5,134 nucleotides of DNA from Methanobacteriaceae archaeon. GTDB lineage: Archaea > Methanobacteriota > Methanobacteria > Methanobacteriales > Methanobacteriaceae. How positions within the stretch are numbered: position 1 is the first letter of the stretch; the number at the start of each line of letters is the position of its first letter. Shown piece by piece: positions 1-5,134 of this stretch. The DNA lies in NCBI GenBank assembly GCA_030681145.1, contig JAUXXK010000467.1, forward strand, positions 1 to 5,134, written 5' to 3'. The notes below the pieces were generated by a model. It saw nothing but the letters and a program-made list of their open reading frames with translations, was not told the origin of the DNA and searched no databases. The position numbers and the translations under genes were made by a program.

Positions 1-523
1 GATCCTTTTCATAATCTTCAATCATTATTCTAGAAAAACCATCTATAGCTCTTAATGGTACTCTTAAATCATGTGAAACAGAATAAGCAAAGGCTTCTAG
101 TTCTTCATTAACATCTACTAGCTTTTCAGCTTGTTTACTTAGTTCGTTGTTTAATTTTCTTAAAGAGCGAACTCTCTCCACCCTTTCCGAAAGAAGCGCC
201 ACCATAACTATGACTAACAATAATAAGATTAATCGGAAAGCATCTTCAGATAAATTAAATCCAATAGTAGAAATAAGAGGTTGAATTACAATAAGAACCA
301 AAGCTACTGCAACAGGGATAATTATTAAAAATTTTTTGCGGCCTAATGTAAGACCCATGATAAATGGTAGAGAAATTAAACTAAAATCAGTGATATTAAA
401 GTTAGATGCAAAGATAGTATCTGAAATAATAGAGCTATTTTCCAGCCCTAAAATAAGTAAGAGGCCTACTAAAGCTATTAAGAAAAAATTTTGAATTTGG
501 ATATTTATTTTCTCTGTAATCAT
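1..523 (-). CDS. Membrane-anchored sensor histidine kinase, N-terminal part (cut by left window edge)
   Basis: The reading frame opens at an ATG at 523-521 and stays open for 174 codons to the window edge. The product begins with about four hydrophobic stretches (roughly residues 12-26, 46-60, 64-86 and 96-112). A charged, heptad-like linker follows (about 113-144), then a HisKA dimerisation and phosphoacceptor segment reading AFAYSVSHDLRVPLRAIDGF, with the phosphorylated histidine at residue 151 (codon 73-71). In this family a HATPase_c domain should follow, but it lies outside the window. No PAS or GAF domain fits between the last membrane segment and the H-box, so any sensing in this part must use the membrane region or its short loops. 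The protein should autophosphorylate and pass phosphate to a response regulator, which is not seen here. An in-frame GTG at 532-530 would add three residues. ATG is preferred, although there is no strong Shine-Dalgarno. The kinase assignment is firm; the stimulus is unknown. Confidence 0.9.
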   Translation of the reverse strand, partial: MITEKINIQIQNFFLIALVGLLLILGLENSSIISDTIFASNFNITDFSLISLPFIMGLTLGRKKFLIIIPVAVALVLIVIQPLISTIGFNLSEDAFRLILLLLVIVMVALLSERVERVRSLRKLNNELSKQAEKLVDVNEELEAFAYSVSHDLRVPLRAIDGFSRIMIEDYEKD

Positions 524-553
524 AATTATCACACAATAATATATTATCTACAT

Positions 554-561
554 TATTTAAA
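554..561 (-). promoter_or_regulatory. Candidate archaeal TATA box for the histidine kinase
   Basis: The minus strand reads TTTAAATA here, close to the TTTATATA-like box typical of methanogen promoters. With the usual spacing of about 25 bases from box centre to start site, transcription would begin near 532-535. That gives a leader of only about 10 bases before the ATG at 523, which agrees with the lack of a strong ribosome binding site. The upstream BRE-like purine stretch is weak. If the organism were bacterial, a GATAAT at 547-542 could instead serve as a -10 element, but no good -35 accompanies it. Confidence 0.4.
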
Positions 562-580
562 AGCATTGACGATTTAATTC

Positions 581-598
581 TATAGATAATTAACTATA
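581..598. repeat. Imperfect 18-bp palindrome upstream of the kinase TATA candidate
   Basis: TATAGATAATTAACTATA matches its own reverse complement at 16 of 18 positions; the only mismatched pair is 586/593. It ends about 20 bp upstream of the TATA candidate at 554-561, a plausible place for a dimeric regulator to bind. The surrounding sequence is so A+T rich that chance is a real alternative, and no regulator gene is visible nearby. Confidence 0.3.
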
Positions 599-698
599 CA
601 TCACAATTACACTGGAATATTAAGCTAATCAGCTATTAAACATAATATGATGTATTATAATATAAAAAAAGATGTTTTGAGAATTGTGTAAATTAAAT

Positions 699-734
699 GT
701 TTCTTAGATAAAAAAAGTTTCTTAGATAAAAAAA
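699..734. repeat. Perfect tandem duplication, 2 x 18 bp
   Basis: The unit GTTTCTTAGATAAAAAAA occurs at 699-716 and again, identical and directly adjacent, at 717-734; one more A follows the second copy. In the direction of uvrA transcription each copy contributes a run of seven or eight T. Two exact copies back to back suggest a recent slippage or duplication event. It may have doubled a T-tract that helps terminate uvrA transcripts, or may have no function. Confidence 0.85.
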
Positions 735-788
735 ACTCAATTGTGCCTTAAAAATTAGCAACAAAATCAATAATTTAAAAAATAAAAT

Positions 789-816
789 AAAAAAAAACTT
801 AAAAAAAAAGTTTTTT
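789..816 (-). terminator. Putative uvrA transcription terminator (oligo-T tracts with A/T hairpin)
   Basis: On the minus strand, the uvrA stop codon is followed at once by AAAAAACTT, a T-rich loop, AAGTTTTTT and further T. The arms at 808-816 and 792-800 are perfect 9-bp complements around a 7-base loop, and two runs of nine T lie at 801-809 and 789-797. More T runs of seven to eight follow at 728-735, 710-716 and 664-670. Archaeal RNA polymerase terminates on such U-tracts without needing a stable hairpin. The stem overlaps the last two bases of the stop codon region and has only one G-C pair, so the T runs are probably the active part. Confidence 0.65.
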
Positions 817-3721
817 ATTTAGAATAGGTGGCAGAAAGCTCCCGGCTTAAAGGAGTGAAATTATCAGAAATAATCTCTTTTAAAAACTCTCCCGTATATG
901 TTCCAGAGGCTGCAACTTCCTCAGGAGTTCCAGTGGCCACCACCATACCTCCACCATCTCCACCATCGGGACCTAAATCAATTATGTAATCTGCTGTCTT
1001 GATTACATCCAGATTGTGTTCAATCACCACTACAGAATTACCAGAATCAGTAAGACGGCCTAAAACATGTAAAAGTCTTTTGATATCCGCAAAATGTAGG
1101 CCTGTGGTTGGTTCATCCAGGATGTATAAAGTTTTTCCAGTACTCTGGCGACTCAGTTCCTTGGCTAATTTAACCCTCTGTGCTTCTCCACCAGATAATG
1201 TGGTGGCTGATTGGCCAAGACGGATATAACCCAGACCTACATCATCAAGGGTTTGGAGTTTCTTTTTTATTTTAGGAATATTTTCAAAGAATCCTAATGC
1301 TTCTTCCACTGTCATATCCAGGATTTCTGCAATGTTTTTACCTTTATATCGGATGTCTAATGTCTCATCATTATATCTTTTGCTTTTACAAACCTCACAA
1401 GGCACGTAAACATCAGCTAAAAAGTGCATCTCTATTTTTATTATTCCATCACCTGTACATGCTTCACATCGACCACCTTTAACATTGAAACTAAATCTTC
1501 CAGGTTTATAACCTCTTTTTTTAGCTTCAGGGGTTTCAGACAATAATTCTCGGATGTAGGTGAATACTCCGGTGTAGGTGGCAGAATTGGATCGGGGTGT
1601 ACGTCCAATTGGTGATTGGTCAATAATAATTATTTTATCAATGTGTTGGACGCCTTCAATTTTTTCATGGCGACCTGCGCTCATGTGTTTACGGTTGATT
1701 TTTTCATATAAACCTTTGTAGAGAATTTCATTAATCAGGGTACTTTTTCCAGATCCTGAAACTCCAGTGATACAACTAAATACCCCTAAAGGAATTTCCA
1801 CATCGATATTACGGAGGTTATTTTGCTGGGCCCCACGAATGGTAATATGATTTCCATTAGGAATCCTTCTTTTTTTAGGTAGTTCCACGAATTCTCGGCG
1901 GGAAAGGTAGTTCCCTGTAATAGAATCTGTGTTTTGCATTATTTGAGCAGGTGAACCTGTGGCTACCACTTTTCCACCGTGTTCTCCTGCTCCAGGACCT
2001 ACATCAACCACATAATCTGCAGATAATATGGTTTCTTCATCGTGTTCCACCACAATAAGTGTGTTTCCAATGTCTCTGAGTCTTTTAAGGGTTTCAATAA
2101 GGCGTACATTATCCCGTTGATGTAGTCCTATGCTTGGTTCATCAAGGATATAGAGAACTCCCACTAAACCAGATCCTATTTGGGTGGCTAATCGAATTCT
2201 TTGAGCTTCTCCACCTGAAAGGGTTCCAGATGATCTACTCAAAGTTATATAATCCAATCCCACATTAACCAAAAATTTCAAACGTTCGTTTATCTCTTTT
2301 AAAACCTCTTTGGCAATAAATTCTTCTCTAGTGGTGAGTTCAAGGCCTTGGAAGAATAATTGAGATTCTTTGATTGGCATTTCTACTACTTCAGCTACAG
2401 ATTTCTGGCCAATAGTCACGGACCTACTCTCAGGCCTTAATCGACTACCGTCACATACAGGGCAGTTATGATCGCTCATAAATTGCCCCATATAACTTCT
2501 CATATAATTGGATTTAGTTTCCAAATAAATACGTTCCATACGACTAATAACGCCCTCAAATTTTCTATTAACGCGATATGATCGATTTTTTCTTTTAAAT
2601 GAAAATTCTATTCTCTCAGTTGATCCGTAGAGAATGGCTTTCTGGTATTTTTCATCCAGATCCTGGAATGGGATATCCATACTGAATCCAAAGTGGTTGG
2701 AAACCGCCTGCAACATCTGCTGGTAATAATTTTCCTTTGTGGTTGATTTACTCCAGGGCACAATAGCCCCTTCATTAAGGGTCAGCTCGGGATTAGGTAC
2801 AACCAATTCTGGATCTATCTCAAGTTTGCTTCCTAAACCATTACATTCTGGGCATGCACCGTGGGGGCTGTTGAATGAAAACATACGGGGACTGATTTCT
2901 TCAAAGTTGATACCACATTCTACACATGCAAAATGTTCACTGTATATCTTCTCCTCTGGTTTTTCTTTTTTAGAGTCTGGTGTGTAGGCCACTATAAGTA
3001 TTCCTTCACCCAGCTGTAAAGCAGTTTCCACCGAATCAACCAGCCTTCTCTGGAAATCAATATCAGACCTGATAACTAAACGATCTACTACAACTTCAAT
3101 GGAATGTTTTTTATTTTTATCCAGAACAAATTCTTCTTCCAGATCAGAAACTTCACCATCCACCCTTACCCTGACAAAACCTTTTCCTCTAAGGTTATCA
3201 AAAACCTTAAGGTGTTCGCCCTTCCTATCCTTTACCACCGGGGCTAATATCTGTATTTTTCTTCCTTCTCCAGTTTGCAAAATACTTTCCACAATCTGAC
3301 CCGATGTCTGTTGGGATATTTCTTTTCCACAACTATAACAGTGAGGAATACCTATCCTGGCAAATAAGAGTCTTAAATAATCATAAATTTCGGTTATGGT
3401 TCCCACAGTGGAACGGGGATTCATTTTGGTGGTTTTCTGGTCAATAGATATGGCCGGTGATAAACCTTCAATATAATCAATTTCGGGTTTTTTCATCTGT
3501 CCAAGAAATTGTCGGGCATATGCCGATAATGATTCCACGTATCTTCGCTGACCTTCAGCATAAATTGTATCAAAGGCCAGTGAAGATTTTCCAGATCCAC
3601 TTAAACCCGTTATAACAATCAGCTTATCACGGGGTATTTCCAGATCTATATTCTGTAAATTGTGCTCACGGGCGCCTTTAAGTACAATACACCCTTTTTT
3701 ATTTACTATCTCAGCACTCAT
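815..3721 (-). CDS. uvrA: UvrA, excinuclease ABC subunit A (damage-recognition ATPase)
   Basis: UvrA is a dimeric ABC-class ATPase that finds DNA lesions and loads UvrB in nucleotide excision repair. This copy is complete at 968 residues, the usual family size. Module I has Walker A GLSGSGKSS (39-47), signature LSGGEAQ (501-507) and Walker B LYILDEP (523-529). Module II has Walker A GVSGSGKST (653-661), signature LSGGEAQ (842-848) and Walker B LYILDEP (865-871). Zinc-binding CxxC pairs are at 266/269 with 290/293 and at 752/755 with 775/778; further CxxC pairs sit at 128/131 and 420/423. The UvrB-interaction and insertion regions lie between Walker A I and signature I. The ATG start is supported by a strong Shine-Dalgarno nine bases upstream and by the N-terminal segment GAREHNLQNIDLEIP, typical of UvrA. 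No disruption is seen. It lies 121 bp downstream of uvrB on the same strand. Archaeal uvr genes are generally regarded as bacterial acquisitions. Confidence 0.98.
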   Translation of the reverse strand: MSAEIVNKKGCIVLKGAREHNLQNIDLEIPRDKLIVITGLSGSGKSSLAFDTIYAEGQRRYVESLSAYARQFLGQMKKPEIDYIEGLSPAISIDQKTTKMNPRSTVGTITEIYDYLRLLFARIGIPHCYSCGKEISQQTSGQIVESILQTGEGRKIQILAPVVKDRKGEHLKVFDNLRGKGFVRVRVDGEVSDLEEEFVLDKNKKHSIEVVVDRLVIRSDIDFQRRLVDSVETALQLGEGILIVAYTPDSKKEKPEEKIYSEHFACVECGINFEEISPRMFSFNSPHGACPECNGLGSKLEIDPELVVPNPELTLNEGAIVPWSKSTTKENYYQQMLQAVSNHFGFSMDIPFQDLDEKYQKAILYGSTERIEFSFKRKNRSYRVNRKFEGVISRMERIYLETKSNYMRSYMGQFMSDHNCPVCDGSRLRPESRSVTIGQKSVAEVVEMPIKESQLFFQGLELTTREEFIAKEVLKEINERLKFLVNVGLDYITLSRSSGTLSGGEAQRIRLATQIGSGLVGVLYILDEPSIGLHQRDNVRLIETLKRLRDIGNTLIVVEHDEETILSADYVVDVGPGAGEHGGKVVATGSPAQIMQNTDSITGNYLSRREFVELPKKRRIPNGNHITIRGAQQNNLRNIDVEIPLGVFSCITGVSGSGKSTLINEILYKGLYEKINRKHMSAGRHEKIEGVQHIDKIIIIDQSPIGRTPRSNSATYTGVFTYIRELLSETPEAKKRGYKPGRFSFNVKGGRCEACTGDGIIKIEMHFLADVYVPCEVCKSKRYNDETLDIRYKGKNIAEILDMTVEEALGFFENIPKIKKKLQTLDDVGLGYIRLGQSATTLSGGEAQRVKLAKELSRQSTGKTLYILDEPTTGLHFADIKRLLHVLGRLTDSGNSVVVIEHNLDVIKTADYIIDLGPDGGDGGGMVVATGTPEEVAASGTYTGEFLKEIISDNFTPLSRELSATYSK

Positions 3722-3730
3722 AAAATTAAT

Positions 3731-3737
3731 CTCCTTT
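3731..3737 (-). promoter_or_regulatory. Shine-Dalgarno sequence of uvrA
   Basis: The minus strand reads AAAGGAG, then nine bases to the ATG at 3721-3719. This pairs with the CCUCC-type end of 16S rRNA and fixes the uvrA start. A leadered mRNA is therefore expected. Confidence 0.8.
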
Positions 3738-3764
3738 AATTATATTTTTAAATATTAAATATCA

Positions 3765-3773
3765 TTTATTAAA
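3765..3773 (-). promoter_or_regulatory. Weak candidate TATA element for uvrA
   Basis: The minus strand reads TTTAATAAA. Standard archaeal spacing would place a start site near 3745, giving a leader of about 24 bases that contains the Shine-Dalgarno. Several other A/T strings in this gap, such as the one around 3804-3815, are nearly as good, so the exact box is uncertain. Confidence 0.25.
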
Positions 3774-3791
3774 TTAATGTATTAGCATTAA
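3774..3791. repeat. Inverted repeat TTAATG-N6-CATTAA in the uvrB-uvrA gap
   Basis: Two perfect 6-bp arms (3774-3779 and 3786-3791) flank six bases, directly upstream of the weak TATA candidate for uvrA. Right beside it is CTACGTAG, a perfect 8-bp palindrome at 3792-3799 that includes the only locally G/C-rich bases. Together they could form an operator for uvrA, but arms this short in A/T-rich DNA are not compelling. Confidence 0.3.
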
Positions 3792-3810
3792 CTACGTAGG
3801 GAATAATATT

Positions 3811-3823
3811 TTTAATCATTAAA
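3811..3823. repeat. 13-bp palindrome TTTAAT-C-ATTAAA downstream of uvrB
   Basis: Perfect 6-bp arms surround a single central C, about 20 bases after the uvrB stop codon. No run of five or more T follows it in the direction of transcription, so it does not look like a working terminator. It is made almost wholly of A and T and may be chance. Confidence 0.25.
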
Positions 3824-3842
3824 TAAGAATTATAGTTTTAAA

Positions 3843-5134
3843 TTAAGTAGAAACTCCCTTTAAAGCCATTAACTGATCCCTGATTTTGGCAGCCTTTTCA
3901 AAATCCAAGCCAACTGCTGCTTTTTTCATATCTCTTTCCAGATCAAGTATTAAGAGTTTTAATTCGTCCTTTGGCATTTTCTCCACGTCACTGAAATCTT
4001 TTAGATCTTCGGTGGCTTCTTCTTTCTTGTCTTTAAGACTTCTTATTACATTACGCGGTATGATATTGTGTTTTTTATTATATTCTGTTTGTAGTTTTCT
4101 ACGGTGATTTGTAATATTAACTGCATTATTAATTGAATCAGTAATTTTATCAGCATACATTAAAACTTGCCCATCCACATTCCTGGCAGCACGACCTATG
4201 GTCTGTATCAGTGAAGTCTCTGAACGAAGGAATCCTTCTTTATCAGCGTCCAAAATGGCCACAAGTCCCACTTCTGGTAGATCAAGTCCTTCCCTGAGCA
4301 GATTTACGCCTACTAAACAGTCAAATTCCCCTCTTCGAAGATCGTCTATTATTTCTATTCTTTCTAGAGTATCAATCTCAGAGTGGAGATATCTTACCTT
4401 GATACCAATTTTAGCATAGTATTCTGTTAAATCCTCGGCCATTCTCTTAGTAAGTGTGGTAACCAGGACTCTTTGATCAAGTTTAATTTTTCTCTGGACT
4501 TCACCCAATAAATCATCCACTTGACCTTCCACTGGACGAATAATAACCTGAGGATCCACCAATCCAGTAGGCCGTATAATCTGCTCCACCACATTTAAAC
4601 TTCTTTCAAGCTCGTAATTGGCAGGAGTGGCTGAAATATATGCCACCTGATTTACTATACTTTCAAATTCATGGAACTGTAGTGGTCGATTTTCCATAGC
4701 TGATGGCAATCTAAACCCATAATCAACCAGTGTTTCTTTTCTGGCTCGGTCCCCGTTATACATCCCCCTTATCTGAGGTACTGTGACGTGAGATTCATCA
4801 ATGATAGTTAAAAAATCCTTGGGAAAGTATTTTATTAGGGTGTAAGGTATTTCTCCCCATTTTCGATCGCTCAGATGAAGGGAGTAATTTTCAATACCTG
4901 AACAGTAGCTCATTTCTTTTAGCATTTCTATATCAAATTTGGTACGTTGTTCCAGTCTTTGTGCTTCTAGTAGTTTATTTTGTGAATTTAAAACCAGTAA
5001 GCGTTCTTTAAGTTCTTCTTTAATATCATTTAAAGAAGCCTTTAATTTATCTTCCCCAATAACAAAGTGCTTGGCAGGAAAGATCATGGTTCTTTCAAGT
5101 TGCTGGATTTTTTTACCTCTTAAAGGATCAATCA
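3843..5134 (-). CDS. uvrB: UvrB, excinuclease ABC subunit B, C-terminal part (cut by right window edge)
   Basis: UvrB receives damaged DNA from UvrA, verifies the lesion with its helicase-like fold and recruits the UvrC nuclease. About 429 residues are present out of a usual 650-670. The frame stays open to the edge (IDPLRGKKIQQLERT before the Met at 5087-5085), so that internal Met is not the start. Numbering from it, helicase motif II DESH is at 97-100 (4799-4788), motif III SATP at 152-155, a motif IV-like LVTTLTKRMAEDL at 208-220, motif V VGVNLLREGLDLPEV at 259-273 and motif VI QTIGRAARN at 295-303. A UVR domain that binds UvrC ends the protein (about 376-410, LDFEKAAKIRDQL). The Walker A and beta-hairpin regions fall outside the window. 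One stretch before motif II (69-88) differs from the common family pattern. The gene ends 121 bp before uvrA and would act with it. Confidence 0.97.
   Translation of the reverse strand, partial: IDPLRGKKIQQLERTMIFPAKHFVIGEDKLKASLNDIKEELKERLLVLNSQNKLLEAQRLEQRTKFDIEMLKEMSYCSGIENYSLHLSDRKWGEIPYTLIKYFPKDFLTIIDESHVTVPQIRGMYNGDRARKETLVDYGFRLPSAMENRPLQFHEFESIVNQVAYISATPANYELERSLNVVEQIIRPTGLVDPQVIIRPVEGQVDDLLGEVQRKIKLDQRVLVTTLTKRMAEDLTEYYAKIGIKVRYLHSEIDTLERIEIIDDLRRGEFDCLVGVNLLREGLDLPEVGLVAILDADKEGFLRSETSLIQTIGRAARNVDGQVLMYADKITDSINNAVNITNHRRKLQTEYNKKHNIIPRNVIRSLKDKKEEATEDLKDFSDVEKMPKDELKLLILDLERDMKKAAVGLDFEKAAKIRDQLMALKGVST

Larger units (their letters stand above)
524..814. other. Intergenic region between uvrA and the kinase gene, very A+T rich
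   Basis: These 291 bases lie between the uvrA stop codon and the kinase start codon. I see no supported reading frame and no tRNA- or rRNA-like segment. The uvrA-proximal part (about 660-814) is dominated by A runs on the plus strand, which are T runs in the direction of transcription, and holds the terminator region and an 18-bp tandem duplication. The kinase-proximal part (524-660) holds the TATA candidate and a palindrome. The layout fits transcription ending after uvrA and restarting for the kinase. Confidence 0.8.

Noticed and set aside
653..662. Palindrome TATTATAATA
   Set aside because: Short and composed only of A and T, in a region where such palindromes arise often by chance.
699..734. 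Start of a CRISPR array
   Set aside because: There are only two directly adjacent 18-bp copies with no spacers, in A-rich DNA.
602..745. AATTGTG at 682-688 and 739-745, with its inverse CACAATT at 602-608
   Set aside because: Seven-base matches spread over about 140 bases of A/T-rich sequence with irregular spacing; no convincing structure.
999..1482. Plus-strand open frames of about 60-76 codons opposite uvrA
   Set aside because: They lie wholly antisense to conserved uvrA coding sequence, have no ribosome binding site or recognisable domain, and have composition expected of a shadow frame. The same holds for those at 2739-2987 and 3099-3299.
1441..1623. A 60-codon minus-strand frame inside uvrA
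   Set aside because: It overlaps the intact uvrA frame on the same strand within the conserved second zinc-finger region; no independent start signal.
3886..4419. Plus-strand open frames of 73 codons opposite uvrB
   Set aside because: They are Ser-rich antisense shadows of UvrB motifs V and VI and of the C-terminal region, with no supporting signals.
5085..5087. Met codon as the start of uvrB
   Set aside because: The frame continues upstream to the edge with UvrB-like residues (IDPL...), and UvrB needs its N-terminal Walker A domain, so this Met is internal.

Overview
This AT-rich window holds three protein genes, all on the minus strand. In transcription order they are the C-terminal two thirds of uvrB (running in from the right edge), a complete uvrA, and the N-terminal part of a membrane-bound sensor histidine kinase (running off the left edge). 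The non-coding gaps are extremely A+T rich. The organism is most likely a low-GC methanogenic archaeon of the Methanobacteriales type. The reasons are the style of the kinase H-box (SHDLR-x-PLRAIDGFS), a TTTAAATA TATA-like element in front of the kinase, repeated oligo-T tracts instead of a GC-rich hairpin terminator after uvrA, and my recollection of adjacent uvr genes in that group. This is an inference: a low-GC bacterium cannot be excluded, because UvrA and UvrB are bacterial-type proteins wherever they occur.

Right part (3843-5134): the UvrB helicase-like core from just before the IFPAKHFV segment through motifs II to VI, and the C-terminal UVR domain that contacts UvrC. A 121-bp gap (3722-3842) follows. 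It holds a good Shine-Dalgarno for uvrA, two short inverted repeats and a weak TATA candidate, but no clear terminator, so uvrB and uvrA may be co-transcribed, separately promoted, or both. Middle (815-3721): UvrA, 968 residues, with both ATPase modules and all zinc-binding CxxC pairs intact. UvrA and UvrB form the damage-search and damage-verification complex of nucleotide excision repair. The third partner, uvrC, is not in the window.

Left part (524-814): an intergenic region of 291 bp. Beside uvrA it carries a U-tract type terminator and a perfect 18-bp tandem duplication. Beside the kinase it carries a TATA candidate and an imperfect 18-bp palindrome. The kinase (1-523) has about four membrane segments, a coiled-coil linker and the phosphoacceptor histidine. 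Its ATPase domain lies outside the window.

I found no mobile element, CRISPR array, RNA gene or clearly novel system. The window looks like ordinary DNA-repair housekeeping genes next to a sensor kinase. The points worth a second look are the kinase, the intergenic repeats, and a diverged stretch in UvrB.
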